In this document: positions 1 to 13,900 of the stretch, piece after piece
Layout of the letters: every line of letters starts with the position of its first letter
How positions within the stretch are numbered: the stretch's first letter is position 1
Assembly: GCA_029817715.1 (NCBI GenBank)
Contig: JARUPY010000533.1
Coordinates: forward strand, 1,632,001-1,696,000
DNA length: 64,000 nucleotides
Direction of reading: 5' to 3'
From: Melastoma dodecandrum
Taxonomy: Eukaryota > Streptophyta > Magnoliopsida > Myrtales > Melastomataceae
Position numbers and translations under genes: made by a program
The notes under the pieces: model-generated
Told to the model about the DNA's origin: nothing
What the model saw: only the letters and a program-made list of their open reading frames with translations
Databases searched by the model: none

Positions 1-322
1 GGGTTCTGCATGGTTTATAAGAAAATTAAATCACCTAAATATGACCACATGCACGAGTCTTTCATAAGATAACTTATCAAAAGACATCTTTCGGAATATT
101 TTAACTCAAAACCAAATTACTTAGAAAAACAAATAAATAGGAAAAGACAAAATAAGAAAGTTGTTTATCAAGACAGTCGTCAAGTAGATGAGCGGAACAC
201 GTGTAACACTACTGGTTGTCTTTTCGCAAGATCTCCTTGTTTGCTGTAATTATTGATCAATGAACCAAACAATCCTCATAAATGCTAATGAACCAGTAAA
301 AGAAGATTTAATTACAACGCAC

Positions 323-3300
323 CTGAGATGATATGCTCGAGTCCAAACCCTTGAGACCTGACTCAAGCGAACCAACCAAGTGCATAAATGTAGGTTTATC
401 CAGATTCAGAATGAAAGTGATGTGGCTGCTGAACAAAACCTCTAGGAACGCAAAGTAGGCTCTTGTAAGCTGCCAATGGAGAAGTATAATAGAATCTGAG
501 AATCATGGTAAGATAAACTAGGTCTACTCTGCAAATGTTAATCTTTCAATAACTTACCTGTCTAATAAGCATCTAAAGAAAAAGAAAGACAATTAGAATT
601 GTCGACCATTAAGTATCCAACTATGGTATATACATTTCAAATAATTTGGAATCCAGACCAGATCCATTTTAGTTTGTCAAACTTGGGGTAATAGAAACAG
701 GACATGAAATTAAGCAAATAACACGATTTGAAGCAAGCAAAAGTCAAACCATTACGCCATAATAAATGAGAAGCCAAATTCTTTTCCTTTGGTTAAAAAG
801 GAGTTTATCATGTCATTCCATCAAACATCAACTAGTGTTTGGCTTTTAATACTAAAGATGACCAAAGCATAAAGCACTTTCAGTGCTTCACATCTGCAGC
901 GAAAATCCAGCACAAGGAAGATGTTCAAAGACTGCTTCTCCACTGACCCAAACAAAAGAAGGTAACAATTCATGGTTCGTTACTATTATCAAAGACTACA
1001 ATTTTACATTATCTCTTTGAATCGCTACATGAGGCCAAGAACAACTCTTGGGTGATGAATACTTATTGCAAAGGGAAAATAGCAGCACTCTGCCCTCTTT
1101 AACTCTTCAAAATTCCTATGCTTTCTTGTTTACCATAACGCGGTAGTAAGAAAAAAAGAAACACAACATACCTTTCGATATGCCAAGATATCGGCCAATG
1201 GAATTGATAATGCCATCTTCAAGGCTATATCAAGTGCATCTGAAAGCGCTCTATCCCCATAAAGTTCGAAGACACCAAAGTTGACATAACTACCAGCAAG
1301 AGCTGTCACCAAATGCAGAGTGAAAAGATTACCAAATCAATCAATGCTCATAGACTAGTACTGACTAATAGTACATATACATCTAAAAGCGTGGTTGCAA
1401 TTGTGCACTGATTCTACTCACTTCTCATCATATTGAGTTATACATTTAACTTGACAATTTATTAGGTAAATGATTTTAAAAAGTCCTTCAAATTTCCAAG
1501 AATTTTTTTTTTTTTATCTTTTTCAGTTGAGTACAAGACAGCCTCTGGACAGACATATGAATCCGACTATTTGGAGAAACACTGACCTCTTGACAGAATG
1601 GTCAAGGAAATCCAAATTCCCTTGTATTTGAAAGAATATATATCAGCTACGTTTGGAAGAGACAGTATCCTTGTCCCATATGCCACAATCAACTTGCTGA
1701 CTTCTCGGAAAAGAAGGATTCCATTAGGGGATGATGAATCAAATGTCATCCGCTGGGCTTTGTTCAATACAAACTCTGCCATAAATTTCAGCAATGGGGT
1801 GGTAACCTGTGTGGTTATTGAATTAGAGCATATTTTGGGGGAGACAATTACATCTCATGAAACAACTACTTATTCATTTAATCAGAATTGGGAAAATGTT
1901 ATGCAGGACGACAGATAGCATCACTGGGAGCCAACTACTATGGAGTAACAAATAAAACGTCATACTTATGTCACCACACCAAGCGGAAGTCATTAGAAAG
2001 AGGAGCATATGAGCAAAAAGATCATTTTGTTACTACTTTCCCATATTTCACTATACCCCATACCTCAGGTGTATCGGTCCAATGAGTTATACCCCTCAAA
2101 AGAAGAGGCAAATGAGCTGGATATAGCCAATCAAAGAGAAGTCCATACGTTCTCCGACTGCAAGATCAAATAAGCTTAGATTGTCAACATTTCCCTTTTT
2201 GGAGAAGGTAAAAATTTTCTAACCCCCCCCCCCCCCAAAAAAAAAAGAACAAGAGAAAGAAAATGTGAATTTTAAAAAGTTTACTAAGCCATAAAAAGGA
2301 TACCTGCTTGGAGCCATGGCAATCCCTCTAAGGTCCCTCATGAGTCCAATCAATGCATACTTTACAACATCAGTACGAAACAGAGAATCTGGTGTCGACT
2401 CCAAGCTTATAAAAACCTTATTGAAATAAGACCGTTCCGGGACAAGAAACAATGAAGTCAGTCAAAAACCATTTAAGTACATGCAGAATACTCGATGCCT
2501 AACCTCAATAAACAGTTCATTTCAAGATGCAAGTTAGCTGCATTCAAAAAATAATATGATACACAATTCACGGTGCTAGCTCCAGAAAACAACTCAAGGC
2601 CAGAAAACATCAGATTAGCCAGTGATAAGCATATAATCATAACCACTTGATTTAGTCAAAGAGACCGTAGATATCATGTGAAAGACAGCCAAAAGGGAAA
2701 AAATGAAGTATTTGGATGAAAAATGAAAGAAAATTTAAAAAATCACGAAATAAGAGTATATCAACCTGTCTGCTACTACTGCATCACATAAATTTCAACA
2801 ACGATGGCCTACCTGCAACAGCGGTTCCATTGACGACTTGAATTTCACAGGGCTGTCCTCCATAAATATCAACCAGCCAATAATGTAGTAGAAAGTGGTC
2901 CTGCTGCGTGAGCATCTGTATTCCTCCAAAAATGGAAAATGCTCCCTCTGATATCCAAAGAACCAAAAATCACACTGAACAAGAAAACCCACTGATAGAA
3001 CAATGTTAGTCAATAACATTAGGTCCCCGGGGCTTACGGAGTGATTCGCAATAATGAACTTCACAGTGTCCAGATTCAAAAGCAATTTCCCAGTCATGTA
3101 GCTGAAGAAGTAAACTCAGAAAGTTAGCATAAACATTTTCAACATACTAAACAAAGAACAAACACTGAGTAGTTTCATACAAAACTCACCCTGTAGCCAG
3201 CTCTAGAAACAAATTCAATGTGTGGCCTATAACTTCTTCACTCTGAAATAGTAGTTTATGCATTAATAAAGAATTTGAAGACATTTATTTTCACCTTAAA

Positions 3301-6300
3301 CAAACAGAAGAGACCATTATCACCTCTGTATAGCATTTAAGATTTGTAGCTATCTTTCCCATTATAACATTCAAGAGTAAAAGATGATCTGGAATGCCAA
3401 GCAACTCAGACAATCGGTCATACAACTGCTGCAACAAACAAGAATGTCATAAAGATAGCAACAACTACTGATGGCTAAATTCTAATATCAAAGGAATATC
3501 ATCACCTTTGATGCATACACAGCCTGATCACCGACATAAGACTTTTTAAAATGCTGGAAGAAGACAAGTATCGCTCGATCAAGTCTTTGCTTGCTAAGCT
3601 CACCATATCTCTACAAAAAGGTCAGGTGGAAAAATGATGAAAAATGGTATGCATAGGGTAGGAAAAAATTCTAGTAATGTCTCGATAATGATTCTATCAC
3701 TATTGACAGAATGAGTTTGTAATTACTACATAAGCAATATCAAAATATAAAATAGTGCAGAAGTCTGATGAACGCTCCGTTCAGTAGAAACTAAGAAAAC
3801 CATAAGCAAAATCCACACAGGTCTTATCAGCTCCAGCTCCAATCATCTAAAATTATTTAATCAATAGCTCTCTCCATGCTCAGTTACCGGAGCCACTTCA
3901 GTATAATTTCCCCTTTTATTACTGAAGGGAGATACAACGTGCACAGGCAACTTATAGAATAGAGGGAAGAGGACAAGGAATGAGCTTCATAAATGTCAGA
4001 GCAGAGATATGCAATGTCTTAATACCTTACTGTGTAGCCCAGTGTCAGTAACATTAATCAACTGCAAAACACGGGCTGATAGCTCTGCATCAAGTACTTC
4101 TTGTGACTCCACACTGCAGCAATAATAATTTTTACAATTATTTTTGGGTAGAAGCAACAATAATTTCTACTAGCCTTATCTGAAATATAAATTAAACCCT
4201 GGAAAAGAAATGGCTAACCTGTCACTACGGATAAAAGGAACCGAACCAACCTCAATTAAATTTCATAGACATGCAAAACAATATGCTAGTTTTTCCATTG
4301 TCGCCAAGGACTGATGTGCGCTTTGGAAAGGATAGTCTTATGAATAAGAAGAAAAAACTATATCTTTTTAGATGTACATATACAACTAATTGACTAAATG
4401 ATGTAAGTATGAAAGATGACAAGAGTAATCTAAAGAAATATCCAACACTTTCAACAGCCTTGAATAGCAAAAAAATGCAATTTCAGTGAAGTTCTCACTA
4501 TTCAACTAACAGAACAACACCACCTGATATTTAAATCAATCTTTGTGATGTATGCTACATCAAGTATTTGGCACTATTGAGCTCTATTTCATCTTATACT
4601 CTTATTTTGAAAAGGATACATTCCAAGACTTCTCAACCAATAGCCTAAAGGCACCTTTCCACAAAGTCCATACATTAATACATACAACCCATATATATCG
4701 GACTCAAAAGAGCCAAGAAAAAGCTACCTGCATCCAACAGATTGCTTTATTTTGAGGATAGCAGCGATAATATGAACCACCCAGGCAAGTTTAGCCTCAA
4801 TTATAGGCAGCTCATTTCTGTCATTGGGTGGACACTGTGCTCTATCCTGCACAAGTGAAAATATAATTGGATTTTCAGTATTACTATCCTCTTTTTATAA
4901 AACATACATATCATAAACAAAAGAGCTACATATGAAAGTCAAAAGGAACTTCAACTTAAATCAAGGCATACCTTGTATGTTTGCAAAATAGGCTCCATTA
5001 TCCGTATCATGTATATACTACTGCTCTCATACTGTAGCCATTGAAATTAGACTCTCAGTTAACCAGAATCAAAGGTCCAACATAACCAAGTGGTCTAACT
5101 AGAAAAAGAAACTGCTGAGAAAACCCTCAGGTTTAGTCAAGCAGCAGATATGAGCCTTCCACAAATAAGTCAATCCCTAAGTTCCCCCCACCAGTAAAAA
5201 CCAAGCACAATAGTATTAAAAGTTAAACCTGAAATCTGCAAATGTAAGGAAAGCAATCGAGCTGGTCCTGGAGAAGTTCAACATTATCTAATGGATTCTC
5301 CAGTGGATCTTCTGGGAATCCAGCCTAATTACCCAAAAAAGCAAACAATCAACAATGAAATCTTGAACAAAATTCAGCTGTGAACTCTTCAGGAACAGTA
5401 AAACAACCTGTATTGAGTCAAATCGAGAAGTGATAAAGCCTTCAGTAATCTTGGGCACAAATTCATCCAACAAGCTTGGTGTGTCACCCTTGAGATAGGG
5501 TACAGAAGTCACCAATCTTGACCACAGACCCAGAAGGTAGTATACGCTGCTGCTGGCCCACTGGTGAAAATAGACTATAGTCAGTGCATTAATCACAGCG
5601 TGAAGCTTTCAGAGCCAGAAAACAAGCAGACCTGCCATGATTGCAAGGACTTCAAAGTGAACTCAGCCACTAGACGTATCCAATCACCATAGCCTTCAAC
5701 ATTAACAAGTTCTGAAAGCTGCAGAATTTTATTGGATTACTCTTTATCTTAATAACTACAGCAATTGCAGGAAGCAAGAATGACATATAGACTATCACAT
5801 TTGTAAACATGTTCACAAAATGAAGAATTAAAATGCCCAAAGAAAATAGGAAGTGAGAAAGCCGGTAAGACAGCATATGACAATTAGCAAATTCCAAACT
5901 CATTAAACAGCAGAAGCCGCCAAACAGCGTGTTACAATAATGAGTTGTTTTCTGAACAATCATTTTCACAGTGTGACCCATCAACAACGACAGAGAAAAA
6001 GAACTTATCCTCATTTTTGGGGATTGAAAATGGAGAAAGCACAAGTTTCACGAACAAAACCTGTCCTAGAATTTTCAGGATTTTCTGCTTCATGAAGGCA
6101 CTATCCCACCAAATAAGCACATGCAATATACACTTTAAAACAGAAAAGAAGAGTCACTTTACGAAATTGATAGCAATACCTGATAAATTACCCTGAAGCG
6201 CCCAAGGAGTCGACAAAACTCATGATAGTTATCATGATCGGCAAGGCCTGATGTAAAACCAACAAGACAGATCAGACTGGGAAAATAAACTAGCACAACA

Positions 6301-9300
6301 ATAATCATGCCTAGGATTAATCAAGTCATAGAATCATTCAAACAGCAAATAAATTAATTCCTTAATGCTGAAAAATAAATGGAATCCAATTTGAAAATAA
6401 AACAACAAAAACAGTTGCAACAAACTTAGAAAAGACCATCCACACATATATAAATATCAAGCAGAATTAACAATTTCTTGGGATGAGCGATTCGCCCTTG
6501 AGGACATAGCTGTTGAAACTCCTCCGTGCATGGTCTAACTAAGGAATACGAGCACACAAGGAATATTTGTTGCACAAAAGATGAGCAGAGTGTAACTACT
6601 CATTTCTTTATGTAACGCATACAAGCACACGGAATGTAGCAAATGATGAATCAAGAAACAAGAAAACCAACCTAATCCTGTTTGTAAAATTTCTTTACTT
6701 CCTGTCATTAAGTGGGCCAAGAATCTATTACGAGAGACATCATTAGTGAACAAAGAACGTCTCACAGAAGCAAGACGCACCAAGCATTCCAATGCCTGAA
6801 AAACAAGAGAAACAACTGTCACATGTAAAAGTTGCATCCGTATATCCGAAAATGTCAGAATATGGGTCCATAATTTAAGATATCAACCGAAGGTGATTTT
6901 CAATAAATAACTAGATTCCAGAAGGAATTTAAAGTAACTCCTTAAACGAAGATTGAACATAGCAATTCAGTAATTAAAATAATGGCAAATTCTACATCCA
7001 GATATGTTTTAAAGATACCAAAATAATTTAACTCTAGTGGACTAATTTGGTAAGAGATGACTTCAATGGGAAGCTAGGATATAGTCTCATTTCATGCTAT
7101 GCATTTGTTCATGTCCATAAGATGACATTGCCTCACGCACTGCTGTATGCTATCAAATTTCAGCATCTTTTACAAATAACAAAAGCAATATCTTTACCGC
7201 ATTCCTTAACCAAACCCACAAATCTTACTAGAAACATACACATGCAACACAACAGAAAATAATGGACCCAAATATGTACATATTGCGAAAACTAGAGCAG
7301 ATTCCAATCCAAGCACTATGGAGAAAATTTCCAAATCTTAGGGGATGGATGCTGAAAGAAAGTAAGGCAAGGGCAAGCTTACGTGAAGGCATTATGTAAT
7401 TAACGACTTGATTATTTTCATGGTAATAAGAAGAAAAAAATCAAATACCAACCTCCTTTGAGAGGGGAGCACTGCCAATGCCATAGTAATCAAAAAAGAT
7501 TTGAAGAGTAGCAGGGTCCTCTAAAAGAGCCCTCCAAGAAGAAGGAATCTATTTCATGATAAACAAAATTTATCATCAATATCAGCAAGGTCATAAACAG
7601 GCTGCAACTTCAACAGTCAATCAAGTATATTTAAGTATCTTGCACCAGATCCTACCTGGACAGTTCCAAACTCTTCCGAACTTTCATCAATAGATGTCCC
7701 AACAAAGTCAAATGACAAACACTTGAGCGCAAGAGAGAGAGACAGCTCTTGCAAACGGCTAGCCACTACAATCATTTTTTTTACAATCAAGAAAGACATG
7801 GCAAGAATCCATATCTGAGAAAGGACTCGGATATCTTTTGTAGACATTATTTTTCTTCATAAACAATAAAGTACTTTATAGTCAGAATTACCGTCATTTT
7901 TCAGCTGATGCAGAGAAGTCAAGGATATCTGGAATATCTGTAAAAGCGAATGATCTCTAAATGAGCAAGCAGCCCTTCTATGCTGGGTCGCAGGCAGGCC
8001 TGCAATAGGCTAACAAGCCACAGAGAACAAACAGTCAGTTTATGACTTTGGATTAACTGGATTTTATTCAACAAGAACTGCCAGGTACACACTCCTTGGA
8101 CCACTTTCAAAATATAGAATAAATTCTGGAGGAAGGTATCCAAACAAAGGCCTTATCACTTGAAGAAGAGGAAAGGAAATCCCCGACAAAGAAGGAAAAG
8201 ATCAATTAAGAACAAAAGACAGTCCTAAAGTTTGGGATAGACTCCACCCACAAGGTTCTCAGAGGCTATATTACGTCGGTCAAATCAAAGGACAAGAGCA
8301 GGGTGTCATTTCCTTTTGTTTTCCTCCTGATGCAGTCGTATATTTCAAAATTGCGGAAGGACCTTATATTTATTAAAGTATATTTCATATGCATTCTCAA
8401 ACACGATTAAAGAAAAAGCAAAAGTTACCTGAACGTGATTTCTTCTCAAGAAAATTGGAGAAAACACGAACGCGACTGTTTACACTAAATAGATATCCAA
8501 ATTCAATATCCTCGACTAATGGAATCTTTGTTTTATGTGTATTTGAACTTTCTGAAAACAAGCTAAAAACTTTTGCATAATATTAACTGTGCACAGCTCA
8601 GTGGGAATGAATGAAAAATCTACCTGATTCATCTCAAGGACAAGTTGGTTTAGTATCTTCAAGCCAATGGTATAATGATCAGATGTTGCCTGAAGAAAAC
8701 AACATAGAACAAGTAGTAATTTTCTTGGCACAACTGGAGAAGAATACAAGCGTCACTTATTATAGTTAACTTTTTCGTTTACAAACGAAGAGGAGAACAG
8801 AGGGGACAATTCCCGATTGTCATCTTACGATCCAATCTGGACATATAATGGACACTAAAAGAAAATTACTAACGACAATGAATTCAAAATAGATTATGTA
8901 TTTAAAAAGCATCCAACCTCAAAAACATACATATTATTCCGATAATCAAGATTTTGAAGTTAACAGCATGAATGACAAAAAAGGTATGGAGGCAGTATAC
9001 AAAAAATGTGCAACAGCCATAAATGTGAAATAAATGCCACTATCAATAAATAAAGTTCATTATTTTTTTTCGTGGCCACCCAATTATTTGAGTAACAACA
9101 ATACACCTGGCTCAGGAAGTTTGTCGTTTCTTTAACGACTTCTCGAAACTGATCATCATCAAACCACCCAAACTTTGTGACTCGACACAAGAGTTGAACC
9201 AAGGATGCGACCACAAAAGGCTGCAGTTTAGGCCCTCTGCTTGCTAGATAATTGATGAGGTAGTTCCCTGAAAATGAAACGACAAAGTAAGTGCTCATAA

Positions 9301-9598
9301 GAAGAACTTGAATTATAAGACAGCATAAGCATGTAGGAGATGCAGTGAGAAGATTACTTATATCGAGACGCAACTGCAAAGCAAGTGTATGCTCAGTGAC
9401 TTGCTTCAAGAGACTTGAACTTGCAAGCATTAATGCATAAGGAGTCAATGCATTATCCAGAATGAACTGACATTGTGCAATGTACTCAGTATTGACCGAA
9501 AAACACTTTAGTGTGTTCTCGGCATGGGCACGCTCAGCTGAGTCCTGTGAAGTGTATAGCCTCTCACACAACGCCTCTAGCTGTGCCAAGCTTTCCAT
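323..9598 (-). CDS. XPO7: Exportin-7 (RanBP16/17-type importin-beta family), 3' end beyond window
   Basis: A nuclear export receptor of the importin-beta superfamily that binds cargo with Ran-GTP and crosses the nuclear pore. I trace 24 coding exons on the minus strand, in order 9358-9598, 9107-9267, 8624-8689, 7892-7999, 7656-7765, 7453-7548, 6672-6795, 6180-6247, 5632-5718, 5408-5560, 5229-5324, 4972-5031, 4728-4846, 4026-4113, 3506-3610, 3324-3428, 3190-3242, 3038-3101, 2813-2947, 2304-2416, 2064-2157, 1587-1806, 1172-1302 and 323-469. All junctions are GT-AG and keep frame. The protein starts [15 protein letters not shown]; recognisable family blocks include [35 protein letters not shown] and [18 protein letters not shown]. 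The start ATG follows an acceptor ending at 9610, so the 5'UTR is spliced. The last exons (NNITMGE region onward) lie past base 1. No disablement was seen. Family assignment is strong; cargo in plants is not known from sequence. Confidence 0.93.
2223..2246. repeat. C14A10 homopolymer tract in an XPO7 intron
   Basis: Fourteen consecutive C followed by ten A, inside the XPO7 intron between the exons at 2304-2416 and 2064-2157. It is a length-unstable simple repeat and a likely site of sequencing or assembly error; no function is inferred. Confidence 0.9.
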
Positions 9599-9610
9599 GA
9601 TAAATGAAAT

Positions 9611-10704
9611 CTGCAAGGTCGAAAAAGAGATGCAAAAAATCTGTTACGATACACAGCAGTCTTCCAGTAAATCTCCGAATTTCCGTGAAATGACATTATT
9701 AAATTTTCACAGTAGCACATTATCCAACGGGAAACTTATCTTGGAAGTAAGAACTAAATTTCCAAAACAAATTAATGAGAAACTTCAAGAATTAAAAAAA
9801 ATGGTGATTCGCAGTAAAAAGACAATAAATGAAAGAAACTTAAAGCTTCGACCAGCGCCAACCAACTGCACCTAAAGTTATTTACACATCCGAAACAAAA
9901 CAGAACTCCGCGTCAGTGCCAAGATCACTGAAACAGAGCAAGGAATCTCATTATCCGATTCCAATCCCTCTGAATCACGTGCCACACCATGCCACTGGAA
10001 TCACATCCACCAGGAGGCGAATCACTCCCTGCAATGCGACTCAAACAACCGTCCTTATCTTCAAAAAGTACAGGACACCGAACCAGAAACGCGAACGGAA
10101 CTCCAAGAATGCGAACAAAACCGCAACATCGGATAAAAAATACAGAGCAGCGGACGTCCACTGATCAGTTCAAGATCACCCGGCGATTAAACAAGTGAAA
10201 AAAACAAGAACAGACTCGGCCGGATCAGAGATCCGAAGGCCGCTTTCTCCACCGATTGGTTCAACAACCGTTCTATTATCTTCTCCGCTGTCGTCAAGCG
10301 ACTACGCCTGAATGGAACCCCGCCAGTCGGATTGAGAAGGCAAGAACGGAAGTCGGAAGCTTTTTCCTCTTCCTTTCGTGTGCGTTTTTCTTTTTTTTTC
10401 TTTGGTGGTCGTTCTTGGGCTAATTACAAAGGGGAGAAGAATATTGCCTGTTTCTCGCCTCATATTAGGGACGGTGATTTCCTGTCGTGACGGTGTAGGA
10501 TTTCATTCCCTGTGGTCTAGCTTATCAACCGTTCGATGGAGAGGATGGTTAAGATCGACGGCTTCCGTTGCTTCGTTACGGTGGTAATTCCCTTGCGTGT
10601 CAGCCTTTGCCTTTCTCCGCTGAAAGTCTTTTACTCCGTTGGTCAAAGTCAAACCCCATCGACGGCCCTCCATCCATGTTCTGGACTTAATCAAGTATGA
10701 TTAC
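9611..10704. other. Intergenic region between XPO7 and CDC48C: leader and promoter DNA
   Basis: No protein-coding gene is supported here. The first part should hold the XPO7 leader intron and a non-coding first exon (the coding exon begins right after a cttgcag acceptor). A pyrimidine-rich stretch lies near 10375-10410. The two genes are divergent, so promoters of both probably lie here and in the next 200 bases. Confidence 0.5.
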
Positions 10705-10880
10705 ATGGATGGGCTCAATGGGGACGGGCCCATACTGTTAAAGGCCCATTTAATGTTTGGATTTTGGGCCAATAGTGTTGTTGGGCCCAACGGTTAACGC
10801 GGGGAGAATTATCTATAAAACGAGCAAGGACGCCCTCCGGTTGTCCTATTTGGCATCCCCGATGGTTTTCATAAACCCTA
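10705..10880 (+). promoter_or_regulatory. Promoter with clustered site II (TGGGCY) elements, TATA box and telobox
   Basis: Five GGGCC/TGGGCY-type motifs occur at about 10708, 10725, 10742, 10764 and 10781. A TATA-like tctataaaa follows at 10811, and a telobox AAACCCTA at 10873-10880, about 30 bases before the CDC48C ATG. Site II plus telobox is the known signature of plant ribosomal-protein and ribosome-biogenesis genes (TCP factors bind site II). This fits the expected role of CDC48C/NVL in pre-60S maturation. Function here is inferred from motif clustering. Confidence 0.7.
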
Positions 10881-10911
10881 GACGACCATCCAACGAGGGG
10901 TAGTAGTCAGA

Positions 10912-13900
10912 ATGGGGAGAGGACGGAGGGGTGGCCGTTCGCCATCGGAGTTCAAGTTCAAGGAACTCCACCGCCGGATAGCACTGAGCAAGCTGTCCGA
11001 TCGTCCACTTGACGTCGTCGTTCAAGACCTCCGCTCGAAGTACCCGGATTATGCCCGCCAAAAGCTTAACCCCTTTACTAATCTCGTGCGGGAAGCCCTC
11101 GCGTCGTCCCATCACTCGTCTGGCATGAAGAGGGTTGGCGGAAGCGAGAGTTGGCGTGCTTTGTGCTTTGAAGGCGACAGCGAGGTTGAAGAAGTGAGGC
11201 CGACGAGTTTGTCAGGGAAGAGGCTGAAGAAGTCGGACAAGGTCGAGGAGAGGCTGCAGCGGATGGAGAGTAATCATGTTAGGAATCGGCATGGTAGCGG
11301 CAGTGGAGTTTCTTCGACAGAATCGGATAGCAGCGATGGGGACAAGGAGAGCGTGGCCGGATCTGAGGAAGGTATGTCTACATCGGAAGGTGCGATTTAT
11401 GAAGAGAAGGTGGAGCCGGTGTTTGACGTGACGAAGTCGCTGCTGCTTGCTTTCTACCAGAAGCTGAAGAAGCCTTGTTGAGCATTTGGGGGTTGATAAA
11501 ACAAAGGCTATGAAGGTAGAATGGTCGGCCTAAGAGAAGAGGTTCGTGAAACAGGGAAAGAAGCAGAAACAGAGGAAGAAAGAAAGAAGAAGAAGAGGAA
11601 AAAGAAATTTTCCAGAAAAACAAGATTATCCTCCTCCATTACAATCATCATCCCCCTTATATACACCAATTGTAACAGAATATTGTTTTGCTGCACATGG
11701 TAGAGGGAGAGCTACTCTGTTGAGCATCGCCAGCACCCAACAATCTCCTCCAACAGACTTTGTCATCTTCTGTTCTTTATATTAGACCATCACTCGACTC
11801 TCGACTGGGCTGGGCTGCGCGGATGTCCTCAAGCTTAGACGCAGACACTGTGAGCAGGTTGAATGCAGTTGGCAGCGGAGCTATCGGGATGAAATGGGCT
11901 GCGAGCCAGGATAGAAGTAAGTCTGAAGGAAGAAGGCCACGGAGATTCATGAAGAGGGCCTGAAGACCAAATCATTCTTTCATTTATTAGTTATAAAGGG
12001 CAAGGGAGTAAAATCGTAGGTTGTCTGTTAGTCTGTTGTTGACGCGAAGGTTGTTAGGATTAGGAGTGCAAGGTGGAGTGCTGTGTTTTGTTAGTGGGGA
12101 AACAGATAAGATGGTAGTATAAGAAGAGAGAGACGATGTAAATGTTTTCTCAGGAAATTCAATAATAATTTCCCTTTTTCCTTCTTTACGTTTGATCTGC
12201 TGTTTCTGGGTTTCTGCTGTTGTTTCTGGGTTTCTGCTGCTGTTTCTGGGTTTCAGCTTGTCCTCCTCACTGGCTAGCACACCAAGCCCAGCCTCATTCC
12301 AACAAGCCTCAAGAGAAAGCCAATGCCAAATTTGTGGAGAAAAATATTGAGATGGAAACCGGAAGCAATAAGAAATTGAATATCTTGAATGATGTTGTTA
12401 CCAGTGGGGGTGCAGCAAGCAATGATAGAACGGTGAAAGGTGAGGATGGTCGAAAGATTGGAATGGCTGTGAAGGAGAAGGACGGGCCTTGGTTTAAGGA
12501 TTTGGGAGGGATAAAGGAAAAGATTGAGCAATTGAAGACGGACGTGCTGGTGCCGTTGTACCATCCCCAGCTGCCGAGGGAGCTTGGTGTGAGGCCGATG
12601 GCGGGGATCTTGTTATATGGCCCACCAGGTTGTGGTAAGACAAAGTTGGCACGAGCGATCGCCAATGAGGCTGGGGTCCCGTTTTATGAGATTTCTGCCA
12701 CAGTGGTTGTTTCTGGAGTATCAGGTAATTCCTAGGTTTTAGTAGTTGCTGGTGCAGGGCTGTGAAATTCCTATTCTTGCAATTGTTAATTGGAATAAAA
12801 GCTATGGAGTTCAAGTAACATTATATTTATGACGTATCTAGGGGCGCATGTCTGTACACCCTGGCATAGTTGTGCTCTTTAGTTATTCTTGTGTGCTTTG
12901 CATGACATCAGGTGCATCAGAAGAAAACATACGGAACCTTTTCTCAAAAGCGTACAGAACAGCACCCTCAGTGGTATTCATCGACGAGATTGATGCTATT
13001 GCCTCAAAAAGAGAAAATCTTCAGAGAGAGATGGAAAGACGAATTGTGACACAGCTGAAGACTTGCATGGATGAATCTCACAGATCTTTGAAACCAAATG
13101 ATGGTAATATTGATGGGGAGATGTTGACATCACACACACCTGGTTATGTACTTGTAATTGGAGCAACCAACAGGCCAGATGCTATTGACCCTTCTTTGAG
13201 GAGACCTGGACGATTTGATAGTGAAATTGGTTTAAATGTCCCGGATGAGGAGTCACGGGCTGAGATTCTTTCGGTGCTCACACGTTCACTTAAACGCGAT
13301 GGTTCTTTTGATCTTCATAAAATAGCAAGGGCTACACCTGGGTATGTTGGGGCTGATTTGGAAGCTCTGACTAACAAAGCTGGAGCTCTTGCAATGGAGA
13401 GGGTGGCCATTGAGAAAAGGAAAGCGGAGCTGTCTGAATCTTGTATTGATGAGGAATCAACTGGGGAATGGTGGAAGCGGCCTTGGTCACCAGAGGAGGT
13501 GGAGAAGCTCTCCATTACAATGGCTGATTTTGAGGTGACAACATAGAATAGAGTGTTTTATATTCAATCCAAGAATTTTGTCTTCTCTCGTAATCTCCTG
13601 ACAAGTTAGAAAAATAATCTTTGTTCTTCCCGGTGTAGGGTCTGGAGAAGGATGATTAGGGATTAGGGGTTTATGCTTTGGGGTTTAGGATATGTATGCA
13701 CCATGTCAATTCTTGATTCTGCAATTTTGCAGCATTGCTCCTGTTTATCAATTACTTCTTGTCGTTAGTAACTCTTATCTGTTTATATGCTTAGAAAGCA
13801 ATTGGAGAGATCCAACCGTCCTCCACACGAGAAGGATTTTCTGCTATTCCTAATGTTAAATGGCAAGATGTCGGTGGCCTTGATCCCTTGAAGCAAGCTT

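Noticed and set aside
11479..11481. TGA as the true end of a short 189-residue protein
   Set aside because: The conserved TKSLL block sits just before it and the CDC48C D1 exon follows in phase, so it is better placed in an intron.
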